A stretch of DNA of 64,000 bases from Lentilactobacillus curieae (lineage in GTDB: Bacteria > Bacillota > Bacilli > Lactobacillales > Lactobacillaceae), in contig NZ_CP018906.1 of the NCBI RefSeq assembly GCF_000785105.2, positions 1,426,001 through 1,490,000 of the forward strand, in the 5' to 3' direction. This document shows, in pieces, positions 7,423 to 16,178 of the stretch. The position numbers were made by a program, and so were the translations under genes. Position 1 is the first letter of the stretch, and every line of letters starts with the position of its first letter. Below the pieces are notes generated by a model. It was not told the DNA's origin. It did not search any database and saw only the letters and a program-made list of their open reading frames with translations.

Positions 7423-8538
7423 ATGAAAAAAATCAAAGTCATGACCATCTTTGGTACCAGACCAGAAGCCATCAAGATGGCACCGATTATTTTAAGAATG
7501 AACCAAAACCTAGACAAATTCACCCCAGTTACCGTGGTGTCTGCCCAACATAGGGAGATGCTAGACCAAGTTCTTGAAGTGTTTCACATCACTCCTGACT
7601 ACGATTTGAACGTGATGAAGCAAAATCAGACACTTAGCGACATTACTACCAAGGTAATTACTGAGCTAGACGCTGTGATTGAAAAAGAATCTCCAGACAT
7701 TATCTTGGTTCATGGGGATACGACCACCACATTCGCTGCCAGTGTGAGTGCCTTTTACCACAAAGTTAGTGTTGGCCATGTAGAGGCCGGATTAAGAACG
7801 TACGACAAGTTTTCACCGTATCCAGAAGAAATGAATCGTCAGCTTACAGACGTTCTCGCAGACCTATACTTTGCACCAACTGAGTTAAGCAAGCATAATT
7901 TATTACAGGAAAACCACCCAGAGTCGGGCATCTATGTTACTGGAAATACAGCAATTGATGCTTTAAAACAAACTGTCAGTGATGACTATTCCCATGCGGT
8001 TTTAAATGAAGTGAATCCAGATTCACGGATGATTTTAATGACAATGCATAGGCGGGAAAATCAGGGCGAGCCAATGCGCCAAGCGTTTAAAGCTATCAAA
8101 CAGGTGATTGATAACAATCCTGATGTTGAAGTGGTCTATCCAGTCCATTTGAGTCCAGCTGTTCAAGCGGCTGCTAAGGAAGTATTTGGTAACGACGATC
8201 GAATTCATCTGATCAAACCACTAGATGTTTTGGACTTCCATAATATGGCGGCAAAGGCATACTTTATTATGACTGATTCTGGTGGAATCCAGGAGGAGGC
8301 ACCTTCATTGGGCAAGCCTGTTCTTGTACTTCGAAATACCACTGAACGACCAGAGGGGATAGATGCAGGAACCCTTAAACTTGTGGGAACGGATCCAGAA
8401 AAGATTACTGAATGGATGAATCGACTATTAACTGATGAGAACGCTTATCAGGAAATGTCTGAGGCTAAGAACCCATACGGTGATGGACATGCATCTGAAC
8501 GAATTTTAAAGGCAATTACCGAGAAGTTTACCGATTAG
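7423..8538 (+). CDS. wecB: UDP-N-acetylglucosamine 2-epimerase (non-hydrolysing)
   Basis: The 371-residue protein interconverts UDP-GlcNAc and UDP-ManNAc, the precursor for linkage units of wall teichoic acid and other surface glycans. It has the family motifs in order: FGTRPEAIKMAP (residues 10-21), HGDTTTTFA, GHVEAGLRT with the conserved Glu, the DSGGIQEEAPSLGKP box near residue 285 and RPEG. The length is normal. GGAAG lies 10 bases before the ATG. It is followed after 26 bases by a YihY-type membrane protein gene on the same strand. Teichoic acid genes also lie near 14.9-18.2 kb. Confidence 0.95.
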   Translation: MKKIKVMTIFGTRPEAIKMAPIILRMNQNLDKFTPVTVVSAQHREMLDQVLEVFHITPDYDLNVMKQNQTLSDITTKVITELDAVIEKESPDIILVHGDTTTTFAASVSAFYHKVSVGHVEAGLRTYDKFSPYPEEMNRQLTDVLADLYFAPTELSKHNLLQENHPESGIYVTGNTAIDALKQTVSDDYSHAVLNEVNPDSRMILMTMHRRENQGEPMRQAFKAIKQVIDNNPDVEVVYPVHLSPAVQAAAKEVFGNDDRIHLIKPLDVLDFHNMAAKAYFIMTDSGGIQEEAPSLGKPVLVLRNTTERPEGIDAGTLKLVGTDPEKITEWMNRLLTDENAYQEMSEAKNPYGDGHASERILKAITEKFTD

Positions 8539-8564
8539 ATTAAATATAGTGGGGGGATGATAAA

Positions 8565-9554
8565 TTGGAGGCGTCAAATTCAAAAGCGTCAAAGAAATTT
8601 ATGGACTTCATAAAGCTCTTTTTGGAGCATTACAAAACTGGCTCAATTTCTGATTCAGCCGTTGTCTTAGCGTTTTATTCTCTGATGGCAATTTTTCCAA
8701 TTTTCTTCATTGCCGGAAGTCTTTTGAACATTTTGAATATTAAGGCAACTGAGATTCAAGCGTATTTGGAACCAATTTTTCCAGATAAAGTCTATTCAAC
8801 TTTAGAACCAATCATTAAATCTACGCTGTACGGTGGGGGTGCGGGTTCCTTTTCAATTGGTTTGATTGTTACTGTTTGGTCGGCAAGTAAGGCAATTGCA
8901 GCTTTTCAACGGACTATCAACCGAACCTATGACGTTGCTGAAAACCAAAGTGGAATCAGTAACCGAATTATGTCCTTTATTTGGACGTTAGTCCTTGTGA
9001 TGGTAGTCGGTGCAATTATGTTGTTTGCGGTTTTTGGCCAAATGGTAATCAAATGGTTACAACCAATTATCAAGGTTTCAAATTCACTAATTGATTTTAT
9101 CGGCACAATCAAAATGCCGGTCACGTTTATCGCAATCTGGTTGTTGTTGACATTGATGTTTTATTTGGTACCAATGGCTAAGGTTAAGTTCAAGTACGTG
9201 TGGGTAGGCGGGTTGTTGTCATCTTTAGGCTTGTTGATTCTTGCTCAAGGATTTTCTTTGTACTTAGAGTTCTTCGGCAAGAATATTACCGCTTATAAAA
9301 CGATTGGGACGTTCATCATCTTACTGTTCTGGCTGGACTTTTCAGCGCTGATTATGTTGGTTGGTGGGGTTATGAATGCTACCGTCCAAGAGTTTATGGC
9401 CGGTCCCGTTCAAGAACAAGGGGATGCTCTAGCAAAGGCATTTAAGCACGCCCAGCACGTAACTGGACAACATCGCCAGAAGAATAAGAATCGACCACCA
9501 AAGAAGCCTAAAAGGAAACCATCTAAAGTTAATCCTGTAAAGGCAAAAAAATAG
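8565..9554 (+). CDS. YihY/BrkB family integral membrane protein
   Basis: The 329-residue protein has six predicted membrane segments and the family core FYSLMAIFPIFF near residue 40 and WSASKAIAAFQRTIN near residue 105. It ends in a 45-residue tail rich in Lys, Pro and Arg (KNKNRPPKKPKRKP). The family was once called ribonuclease BN by mistake; its true role is not settled. The start is the TTG at 8565, following GGGGGGA; the ATG at 8557 is out of frame. It is probably co-transcribed with wecB and ends at a hairpin terminator. Confidence 0.9.
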   Translation: MEASNSKASKKFMDFIKLFLEHYKTGSISDSAVVLAFYSLMAIFPIFFIAGSLLNILNIKATEIQAYLEPIFPDKVYSTLEPIIKSTLYGGGAGSFSIGLIVTVWSASKAIAAFQRTINRTYDVAENQSGISNRIMSFIWTLVLVMVVGAIMLFAVFGQMVIKWLQPIIKVSNSLIDFIGTIKMPVTFIAIWLLLTLMFYLVPMAKVKFKYVWVGGLLSSLGLLILAQGFSLYLEFFGKNITAYKTIGTFIILLFWLDFSALIMLVGGVMNATVQEFMAGPVQEQGDALAKAFKHAQHVTGQHRQKNKNRPPKKPKRKPSKVNPVKAKK

Positions 9555-9606
9555 TGTTGAGCAAGATTTGGAATTACTTCTAAATCTACTCAACACCATT
9601 TTTATT
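9554..9606. terminator. Bidirectional terminator between convergent genes
   Basis: GTGTTGAG (9554-9561) pairs with CTCAACAC (9589-9596), with an inner AGATTT/AAATCT pair block. A T run follows on the plus strand, and a run of seven A before the stem supplies the T tract for minus-strand transcripts. Confidence 0.85.
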
Positions 9607-10282
9607 TATTAGCGTTTTTGATTTGTTTACCGAATTCTGTTTCGTCAAAGTGATCAATAACGTGCTCTAACTCTGATTTTGGAAGACTGGCACCAAATAA
9701 TTCACTACCGGGCTCAGTCATAATTCCATCTGCGATGTCGTAGTGGACAACCGTATCAAATCCCATTGTGTCAACGAATGCAGCTACTTCATCGACTGCC
9801 TCGTGATTATCACCTGTTACAAACAATGCCTTGCGATCTGCTGCCCCAGCTGGGCGAGCATCTTCTTGCAGGTTGTGATAACCCATGTGGTTAAACGTCT
9901 TCACAATGGTGCTCTTGTTAAAGTATTTTTGGACTTGCTCACTTGAAGTTGAGTTTGGATCTAAAACTTCTTCTCTGATTCCATCAGTTTCCCACCAGTA
10001 GTTCATCGCATCAATTACTAACTTGTCTTTCAATAGTTTAGAATTAATGTTCTTATAACGACTCAGTGGAATTGCCAAGATGATGATATCACTCTTACTA
10101 ACTACACCTTGGTTAGTTGAAGCTGTAGCTCCTGGAACCAAAGTGTCAATTGTTAAAGCGATTTTTTGGACTGAACCAGAACCTGAGATTCGGACATTAT
10201 ATCCGGCCGCTAATGCGAGTTGAGCAAGAACGATACCAACTTTTCCAGCCCCTAAAATTCCAACAGTTTTGATTTCAGCCAT
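9602..10282 (-). CDS. NADPH-dependent F420 reductase-like oxidoreductase
   Basis: This 226-residue protein opens with a Rossmann fingerprint VGILGAGKVGIVLAQLALAAG (residues 6-26) and contains the SDIIILAIPL strand and KTFNHMGYHNL, matching the F420-dependent NADP reductase/FNO-like family. In bacteria without F420 such proteins probably act on another flavin or NADP-linked substrate. AGAAGGTGA precedes the ATG at 10282; the longer frame to 10345 lies inside the neighbour. One base separates it from the luciferase-like oxidoreductase gene, so the two are surely translated from one message and may form a redox pair. Confidence 0.85.
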   Translation of the reverse strand: MAEIKTVGILGAGKVGIVLAQLALAAGYNVRISGSGSVQKIALTIDTLVPGATASTNQGVVSKSDIIILAIPLSRYKNINSKLLKDKLVIDAMNYWWETDGIREEVLDPNSTSSEQVQKYFNKSTIVKTFNHMGYHNLQEDARPAGAADRKALFVTGDNHEAVDEVAAFVDTMGFDTVVHYDIADGIMTEPGSELFGASLPKSELEHVIDHFDETEFGKQIKNANK

Positions 10283-10283
10283 A

Positions 10284-11330
10284 TTATTCACCTTCTGACA
10301 AAATTTCTTTAACTCGTGGGATGACCTTAGTTGCGTAAAGCTCAATCATTCGCTCACGTTGTGCAGCAGTTTGATTTCCGGCACCGTACACTAAGTCAAA
10401 TCTACCTAAACCAAGTAGCTTAATTGTTCTAGCAATTCGCTGAGCTACGTGCTCAGGGTTACCAACATAGAATGAGCCAACCTTTGTTTCGCCATCAAAT
10501 TGTTCACGGCTCATTGGTGCCCAACCACGGGTCAACCCAATCCGGTCAAAGTTTGCCTTAATGTTTTTCCAAGCCACCTCAACCGCGTCGTCTTCATCAT
10601 CGGCGATGAAACCGTGAGAGTGAACTGCGATGGGTTGAACGGGATTGCCAAATTGTTCTGATGCTCGCTTATACAAATCAATGTAAGGAACGAAACGGTC
10701 AGCTTGACCACCGATGATGGCGATGATTACCTTGTAGCCATATTTAGCCGTTCTGATGATGGACTCAGGAGAACCACCAATCCCGATGTATGTTTCAAGA
10801 CCATCATAATCAGTCTTAGGGTAAACCTCCTGATTCTTTAGTGATTCGGTAAAGTTACCGTTCCAAGTAATTGGCTTCTCTTTGAGAAGTTGGTCGTACA
10901 TTTCAAGTTTTTCATTAAATAAATCATCATAATCAGTTAAATCGTAACCGAATAGTGGAAATGATTCAGTAAATGAACCACGGCCTAACATTACCTGAGC
11001 TCTACCTTGTGATAGACCTTCTAGAGTGGCAAATCGTTCATAGACCCGAACTGGATCATCAGAACTCAACACAGTAACGGCAGTAGCTAGTTTAATGTTT
11101 TTGGTTACTGAAGCAATTGCTCCCAAAACAATTTCGGGGCTAGATACACTGTAGTCTGGGCGGTGATGCTCACCGACACCGATGACATTTACTCCTAACT
11201 CATCAGCAAGCTGACCTTCTTTAACGATTTGGCGAATTGATTCACCAGCAGTTTTTAAGCTACCGTCCTCGTTAGCGACGATATCTCCAAATGTTTCAAG
11301 TCCGAATTCAAGTTTATCTACGTCGATCAT
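10284..11330 (-). CDS. Luciferase-like (LLM class) flavin-dependent oxidoreductase
   Basis: The 348-residue protein has the bacterial luciferase-like TIM-barrel pattern: LGVNVIGVGEHHRPDY near residue 45, ARVMLGRGSF-type segment (AQVMLGRGSF) near residue 118 and IGIGGSPESI near residue 187. Such enzymes use reduced FMN, with or without oxygen. Its substrate is unknown. TAGGAGGAACGAC immediately before the ATG at 11330 fixes the start, although the frame extends to 11405. The reductase-like gene downstream could supply reduced cofactor. An imperfect palindrome lies in the leader at 11347-11369, which suggests control by a redox- or electrophile-sensing repressor. Confidence 0.9.
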   Translation of the reverse strand: MIDVDKLEFGLETFGDIVANEDGSLKTAGESIRQIVKEGQLADELGVNVIGVGEHHRPDYSVSSPEIVLGAIASVTKNIKLATAVTVLSSDDPVRVYERFATLEGLSQGRAQVMLGRGSFTESFPLFGYDLTDYDDLFNEKLEMYDQLLKEKPITWNGNFTESLKNQEVYPKTDYDGLETYIGIGGSPESIIRTAKYGYKVIIAIIGGQADRFVPYIDLYKRASEQFGNPVQPIAVHSHGFIADDEDDAVEVAWKNIKANFDRIGLTRGWAPMSREQFDGETKVGSFYVGNPEHVAQRIARTIKLLGLGRFDLVYGAGNQTAAQRERMIELYATKVIPRVKEILSEGE

Positions 11331-11346
11331 GTCGTTCCTCCTATAC

Positions 11347-11369
11347 GTACGCTTACTTTTTGTAAGTAC
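11347..11369. promoter_or_regulatory. Imperfect palindrome upstream of the LLM oxidoreductase
   Basis: The 23-base stretch has arms GTACGCTTAC and GTAAGTAC around TTTTT; the exact inner arms are CTTAC and GTAAG. It lies between the likely promoter and the AGGAGG site. The form resembles operators I associate with HxlR-type regulators in lactobacilli, but no regulator gene is nearby, so this is inference. Confidence 0.45.
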
Positions 11370-11460
11370 CATAATGAGATTATTACAGATAATGCGAAAA
11401 AGCAACTGAAATTACTTATTTAGCAATAAAAAGCTGCGGTTTCCGTATTTAAAAACAAAG

Positions 11461-11502
11461 GTAAAATAAAAGATGACAACGGAAAAAATTCCAGTTGCCA
11501 TC
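11461..11502 (-). terminator. Terminator of the flavodoxin gene
   Basis: On the minus strand GATGGCAACTGGAA pairs with TTCCGTTGTCATC (one bulge, one G-T) and is followed by TTTTATTTTA. It lies 30 bases downstream of the flavodoxin stop. Confidence 0.85.
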
Positions 11503-11531
11503 ATGATATCAAACCTATTCAGATAATCTTA

Positions 11532-11978
11532 CTATTTTGATTTCTCAACGATTGCTTCAACAAATTTGTCTAAATTAGCAATGTCTTCTTCGCCTGGCTC
11601 GAGGTTGATTTTTACACTTTCTGCCCCTTTGGTGGCGCCAGTCTTGGCAAAAGCAGCATCGAATTTATCGACAGCTAAGTTGTAAAATTCTTCGTAAAAA
11701 GTGTCGCCGGAACCAGCAACTCCGTATACCTTACCATTTAGGTCAAGCTCAGGTAGGTCTTCATAAAAGTCCATTCCCTCTTCTGGAAGGGCACCTTCAT
11801 CATAGGTATATGGACATACGATACAAATATCTACATCTTCAAAGACTGATGGATCAGTTTGGGAAATTTCGGTTTCCGAAACGTCAATTCCAAGGTCTTC
11901 AAGATGTTCAGTAATGATGTCAGCGACATCTTCGTTATTTCCTGTAATTGTTGCGTAAACTACGTGTGCACTAGCCAA
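11532..11978 (-). CDS. Flavodoxin
   Basis: The 148-residue acidic protein has the FMN phosphate loop ATITGNNEDVA (residues 8-18) and later VCPYTYDEGALPE and GVAGSGDTFYEEF, the two FMN ring loops. It is a small soluble electron carrier. The frame opens with an ATG at 11987, but GAGGATGAT overlaps it, so the TTG at 11978 is the better start and gives the usual MASAHVVYATITG beginning. It is a single-gene unit with its own terminator, divergent from recX. Possible partners include the flavin enzymes just downstream on the same strand, but that is not shown. Confidence 0.93.
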   Translation of the reverse strand: MASAHVVYATITGNNEDVADIITEHLEDLGIDVSETEISQTDPSVFEDVDICIVCPYTYDEGALPEEGMDFYEDLPELDLNGKVYGVAGSGDTFYEEFYNLAVDKFDAAFAKTGATKGAESVKINLEPGEEDIANLDKFVEAIVEKSK

Positions 11979-12063
11979 ATTTATCATCCTCGAATTTTAA
12001 GTTAAAATAATTAACATAAGTATATCAAATGTCAGATTCAAAGTGAATTTAAAGGAGGCCAAT

Positions 12064-12864
12064 ATGGCATCGACAATCACTAAAATTGAAGCTCAAAAGC
12101 GTAAGGGGCGGTACAACGTCTACGTTGATGGCGCCTATGCTTTCCCAATTAGCGAGGAAGTATTGATCAAGTACCGAATTTTTAAGGGAATGGAAATCGA
12201 CGAGCAGACGCAGGAACAGTTAAAGCAAGCAGATCAAGTTTCTAAGTTGTACTCCAGGGCAATTGATTTCCTTGCACATAACTTACGGACTGAATATGAA
12301 GTTCGAGAAAAATTGCTTTCTTTATCTGAGGATGAAGGTGCGATTGATGCCGTAATTGAACGACTAAAGGATCAACAGTTGGTCAATGACGCGAGGTATG
12401 CCGATAGCTATGTAACTACGGTAATTCGGGCAAGGAAGAATGGGCCGGCGTGGATTCGTAATCATTTAAAAACTAAGAGAGTGCCAGAAAATGATATTGA
12501 AAACAGCCTTGAAAAATTATTTTCCGATGATTTAGCTTTAGAAATCGCATCTGAAAGTGCTGAGAAAAACATTAAGTTAAAGAAAAATGACTCACTGAAA
12601 ATGGTGCAGAATAAGACTAAAAATTTATTGGCTCAACGAGGATTTTCGTTTGAAATTGCCAATGAAGCTGTACAAAGTGTTGATATGAGTGAATTTGCTG
12701 ACCGAGATGAGGCAATTATCGACCGAATGGCGGCAAGGTATGATCGAAAGTATTCGAAGTACCAAGGTTATGAGCATGAGCAACGCCTTAAGCAAGCGTT
12801 ATATGCCAAGGGATTTTCAATGGACGATATTCAAGCTGCAATGGATCGGCTAAGTGAAAACTAA
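12064..12864 (+). CDS. recX: Regulatory protein RecX
   Basis: The 266-residue protein is the long Gram-positive form of RecX, made of repeated three-helix units, with motifs such as LRTEYEVREKL near residue 77, LKDQQLVNDARYADSYV near residue 105 and QALYAKGFSMDDIQAAM at the end. RecX binds RecA filaments and limits recombination. AAAGGAGG at 12052-12059 fixes the ATG at 12064; the GTG at 12043 lies upstream of that site. It is followed by an unlinked promoter and the ntdp gene. Confidence 0.93.
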   Translation: MASTITKIEAQKRKGRYNVYVDGAYAFPISEEVLIKYRIFKGMEIDEQTQEQLKQADQVSKLYSRAIDFLAHNLRTEYEVREKLLSLSEDEGAIDAVIERLKDQQLVNDARYADSYVTTVIRARKNGPAWIRNHLKTKRVPENDIENSLEKLFSDDLALEIASESAEKNIKLKKNDSLKMVQNKTKNLLAQRGFSFEIANEAVQSVDMSEFADRDEAIIDRMAARYDRKYSKYQGYEHEQRLKQALYAKGFSMDDIQAAMDRLSEN

Positions 12865-12869
12865 AACCT

Positions 12870-12899
12870 TTCGTCAAAACGCCTATCCTTTGATATAAT
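12870..12899 (+). promoter_or_regulatory. Promoter of ntdp
   Basis: TTCGTC at 12870-12875 and TATAAT at 12894-12899 are 18 bases apart, and TGA directly before TATAAT gives an extended -10. Confidence 0.7.
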
Positions 12900-12957
12900 C
12901 ATTATTGGATTGGAAACAATCGGATGCTGATAGCTTGGTCTGAAAGTGGGTACATCT

Positions 12958-13521
12958 ATGCCACGAGATAGCAAATTACCACGGGAAGGCGACTTCATTG
13001 CGATTCAAAGCTATAAGCACGACGGAAGCTTGCATCGTATCTGGCGAGATACGATGGTATTAAAAACTAGTGACAATTCTTTAATTGGATGCAATAACCA
13101 CACATTGGTCACCGAGGACGATGGTCGTCATTGGGTGACTAGGGAGCCGGCAATTGTATATTTTCATAAAAAATATTGGTTCAACGTGGTCGCGATGATT
13201 CGTGACGATGGAATTGCTTATTATTGCAACTTAGCGTCTCCATATGTTTTGGATAAGGAAGCACTAAAGTATATCGATTACGATCTGGACGTTAAGGTTT
13301 TTCCTGACGGTAAGCGAAAGTTACTGGATGTAGACGAGTACTTAGATTTTTCAGCTAAGTGGCACTACGGTGATGAAATCGACCGGATTTTAAAGCGTAA
13401 CGTGAGAATTATTGTTGATTGGATCAACAACGAAAAGGGTCCCTTTTCAAAGGAGTTTATTGCAATCTGGTACGAACGGTACTTGGAACTATCTCGTCAG
13501 AGAAATGAAGGTCGCAAATAA
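12958..13521 (+). CDS. Nucleoside tri/diphosphate phosphatase Ntdp (DUF402)
   Basis: The 187-residue protein is a DUF402 protein close to Bacillus YgaC, with [12 protein letters not shown] near residue 19, [26 protein letters not shown] and the metal-binding YCNLASPY...[11 protein letters not shown] segment. The family hydrolyses nucleoside tri- and diphosphates with divalent metals and can act as a nucleotide-pool housekeeper. The GTG at 12946 is possible, but the ATG at 12958 agrees better with the start of relatives. A hairpin terminator follows directly. Confidence 0.9.
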   Translation: MPRDSKLPREGDFIAIQSYKHDGSLHRIWRDTMVLKTSDNSLIGCNNHTLVTEDDGRHWVTREPAIVYFHKKYWFNVVAMIRDDGIAYYCNLASPYVLDKEALKYIDYDLDVKVFPDGKRKLLDVDEYLDFSAKWHYGDEIDRILKRNVRIIVDWINNEKGPFSKEFIAIWYERYLELSRQRNEGRK

Positions 13522-13523
13522 TC

Positions 13524-13565
13524 AAAAGCCTCAACGGGTGATTTTATCCGTTGGGGCTTTTTGTT
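13524..13565 (+). terminator. Terminator after ntdp
   Basis: AAAGCCTCAACGG pairs with CCGTTGGGGCTTT (one G-T) around a 10-base loop, followed by TTTTTG. Confidence 0.9.
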
Positions 13566-13629
13566 ATTGTCTTCTAAAGTAGGCGGTGTGGTAAAATAAG
13601 CGGTAGAATTAAAACAGTGGGGGAGAGCT

Positions 13630-14751
13630 ATGATAAATAAACTTAAAAGTTCATCACTGATGTTTTGGTCAGTAGAAATTCTGGTAGTGGTAGCAATCAT
13701 TTGGGGTTGTACGAAGATTAGTTTTATGTTTAACCCAATTGCAATTTTTGCTTCAACCGTTTTTATTCCAATTTTATTGGCGGGCATCTTATTCTACATG
13801 CTAAATCCAGTGGTTAATTTATTAACTAAAGTTAAAATTGGGAAGAAGAACATTTCTAGAACATGGGGTGTGGCCGTGGTGTTTCTATTATTGGTCGCAA
13901 TCATTGTTTTAGTTGCCGCGGTGTTCATTCCTAAATTAACCAACCAATTGGTCAACCTGGCCAATCAATTGCCAAGTGTAATTGATGATTCTAGAAAATT
14001 ACTAGACAAGATTTTCAAAAATGCTAATTCACAGGAACTTTTGAAGAAAATTGATTTTAGTTCCATTAATGATAAAATTTCGAAAAACATTACTAGTTAT
14101 GCTGACGGAATTATAAGCGGATTAACCAATGGTATTGGTAGCGTGATTTCGGCAGCTGCAAATGCGGTAATTGTTATCATCACCGTACCAGTTGTTCTAT
14201 TTTATATGCTAAAGGATGGCCATAAGTTAGCTCCAACGATTAAACGGGTTCTTCCAGAAAAGCATGAAGCCCAAATTATGGATTTATTGTCAGAAATGAG
14301 CTCTACGATTTCTAAGTACATCAGTGGGCAAATGATCGAGTGTTTGTTCGTTGGAACTTTTACTGCTATTGGTTACTGGATTATCGGTTTGCCATACGCT
14401 CTGTTACTGGGTGTGATTGCGGGAATTTGTAACATCATTCCGTACATTGGTCCTTACATCGGAATTGCTCCGGCATTAGCGGTGTCACTTTCAACCGGTA
14501 GTTGGCTAAACGTGATTTATAACATCGTAATTGTATTAGTCGTTCAACAAGTGGATGGTAACTTGGTTTATCCAAATGTGATTGGGAAGTCACTGCAAAT
14601 CCATCCCCTAACAATTATTATTATTTTATTGGCAGCAGGAAATATTGCTGGGCTGATGGGAATGATTCTCGCAATTCCACTTTATGCAATTGTTAAAGTT
14701 GTGGTCGTACATCTTTACAACATCTTTAAGTTGCGGGATTTGCAAGACTGA
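13630..14751 (+). CDS. AI-2E family transporter (PerM/YdiK type)
   Basis: The 373-residue protein has about eight membrane segments with a large soluble part near residues 110-160 (VIDDSRKLLDKIF...). It contains family motifs such as ISKYISGQMIECLFVG and GLPYALLLGVIAGICNIIPYIGPYIG. Members include a presumed autoinducer-2 exporter and sodium/proton antiporters, so the substrate is open. The ATG follows GGGGGAGAG. It stands alone between two regions with terminator and promoter. Confidence 0.92.
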   Translation: MINKLKSSSLMFWSVEILVVVAIIWGCTKISFMFNPIAIFASTVFIPILLAGILFYMLNPVVNLLTKVKIGKKNISRTWGVAVVFLLLVAIIVLVAAVFIPKLTNQLVNLANQLPSVIDDSRKLLDKIFKNANSQELLKKIDFSSINDKISKNITSYADGIISGLTNGIGSVISAAANAVIVIITVPVVLFYMLKDGHKLAPTIKRVLPEKHEAQIMDLLSEMSSTISKYISGQMIECLFVGTFTAIGYWIIGLPYALLLGVIAGICNIIPYIGPYIGIAPALAVSLSTGSWLNVIYNIVIVLVVQQVDGNLVYPNVIGKSLQIHPLTIIIILLAAGNIAGLMGMILAIPLYAIVKVVVVHLYNIFKLRDLQD

Positions 14752-14777
14752 TTAACTTTAAGAAGGCTTAATAATTA

Positions 14778-14805
14778 TTGACGTAGAAGTTGTTTATGCT
14801 AGTAT
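14778..14805 (+). promoter_or_regulatory. Promoter of tagD
   Basis: TTGACG at 14778-14783 and TAGTAT at 14800-14805 are separated by 16 bases. The tagD start lies 48 bases downstream. Confidence 0.7.
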
Positions 14806-14853
14806 TTAGTATGTGTTTATTAATTCGAAAGTTAATAGAATTTAGGAGATTTT

Positions 14854-15264
14854 ATGAAAAAAGTAATTACGTATGGAACATTTGATTTGCTCCATAAAGG
14901 ACATGTTCGTTTGCTTAAACGTGCAAAGGAACTGGGAGATCATTTAACAGTTTGCTTATCATCAGATGAATTTAATGCTGAAAAAGGGAAGAAAGCTTAC
15001 ACTTCATATGAAGACCGCAAGTACATTTTGGAAGCTATTAAGTACGTTGATGAAGTTATTCCAGAATTCAACTGGGATCAAAAAATTTCTGACGTTGTCG
15101 ACAACCATATCGATACTTTCGTTATGGGTGATGACTGGAAAGGCAAGTTTGATTTCTTAAAGGACTATTGTGAAGTTATCTACTTACCAAGAACTGAAGG
15201 GATTTCAACAACTAAAATCAAGGAAGACCTTGGTTTATCAGACTCAGACACTTGGAAAGCCTAA
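14854..15264 (+). CDS. tagD: Glycerol-3-phosphate cytidylyltransferase
   Basis: This 136-residue enzyme makes CDP-glycerol from CTP and glycerol 3-phosphate for teichoic acid. It shows the nucleotidyltransferase motifs GTFDLLHKGH (residues 8-17) and the C-terminal RTEGISTTKIK. The length equals that of other TagD proteins. AGGAG lies before the ATG. The product would feed the CDP-glycerol glycerophosphotransferase two genes downstream. A short hairpin separates it from the next gene and may cut down readthrough. Confidence 0.96.
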   Translation: MKKVITYGTFDLLHKGHVRLLKRAKELGDHLTVCLSSDEFNAEKGKKAYTSYEDRKYILEAIKYVDEVIPEFNWDQKISDVVDNHIDTFVMGDDWKGKFDFLKDYCEVIYLPRTEGISTTKIKEDLGLSDSDTWKA

Positions 15265-15276
15265 GTTAATAAGATT

Positions 15277-15310
15277 AAATATCCCCAGTGATTGAGCTAG
15301 GGATATTTTA
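15277..15310 (+). terminator. Weak intergenic hairpin after tagD
   Basis: AAATATCCC (15277-15285) pairs with GGGATATTT (15300-15308) around a 14-base loop, followed by TATTAT rather than a clean T run. It may be an attenuating terminator within the teichoic acid cluster. Confidence 0.5.
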
Positions 15311-15326
15311 TTATCAGGAGGAAAAA

Positions 15327-16166
15327 ATGAAGCAAGCACTGTTTTTGGTGACATCAATTGATGGCTTAAAGAAGCCCACGTTCAACGGTAAAATTGAAGC
15401 ACTTCAGGGTGACGATTGTGAAGTAGCCATCTTATTAGCCATGACAAATTTTGATGAGGTCTACCAAGCAAGAAAAGTAATTCGCAATGTTCGCGGAAAT
15501 ATCGATGTCGATAAGCTCCGAGTGATCAGTTTATTTGAAGTGTACAGAAGTGAACCTGGAGTTCCACTTAAAGATGGTGAAATAATTCAAACCGACTTTT
15601 CGAATTTGGATGTGCATGAGATTGATGTTCCGCAAGGCACTGTTAAGCGGTTTGTAACTCAAAGTGGGGACCTAAAAGCTGAATCGTTGTTTGTCAATGA
15701 GGCGCTTGTTCACACCGTGTTTTTTGATGAAGCTGCTCAAGTTGTTCAAATTAGCGACTACATAAATGATCAGCTTTTTGGAGTGGTGAAGTATCGCGAT
15801 GGGGATGTTTTTGAGAGCCTTTTAATGAATGAAAATGGTGAATTGCTATTTAGATTTACTGCTTCTCAAGTTTCAAAAAAGGTTAGATATTTACTCGGAA
15901 ACACTGCAGTTGTTGAAGCCCCACAAGAACTTTTGGGAACCGTTGAAAACGAGAAGAAACCAATCAAAGAATTCGAATCCAGCGTTAAGACGGATGCCGT
16001 TAAAGTAATCTCATATTCTGACTTTAAACGTTACGACGATATTAATTCATTTTACAAACGTTTGATTGCTAACATGCAATTAGAAAATGCAGAAATTTAT
16101 CTTGATGCTGTTGATATGGTGGATGTTGCTAAGTATTTGCCAAAACAACGAATTTTTAATTATTAA
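15327..16166 (+). CDS. Uncharacterised protein of the teichoic acid cluster
   Basis: The 279-residue protein is not one I recognise. AGGAGGAAAAA sets the ATG at 15327. It starts KQALFLVTSIDGLKKPT, has no membrane segment or signal peptide, and its middle (residues about 115-185) repeats a beta-rich pattern of the form G.L.....FVN..LV...FFD and Y.DG.VFES.LMNENGELLF. That pattern is reminiscent of the DUF1975 beta domain attached to poly(glycerol phosphate) glycosyltransferases of the TagE/TarM type, but here no glycosyltransferase domain follows. It lies between tagD and a glycerophosphotransferase gene, 12 bases from the latter, so a role in teichoic acid assembly is likely but unproven. Confidence 0.75.
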   Translation: MKQALFLVTSIDGLKKPTFNGKIEALQGDDCEVAILLAMTNFDEVYQARKVIRNVRGNIDVDKLRVISLFEVYRSEPGVPLKDGEIIQTDFSNLDVHEIDVPQGTVKRFVTQSGDLKAESLFVNEALVHTVFFDEAAQVVQISDYINDQLFGVVKYRDGDVFESLLMNENGELLFRFTASQVSKKVRYLLGNTAVVEAPQELLGTVENEKKPIKEFESSVKTDAVKVISYSDFKRYDDINSFYKRLIANMQLENAEIYLDAVDMVDVAKYLPKQRIFNY

Positions 16167-16178
16167 GGGGACGTAAAA

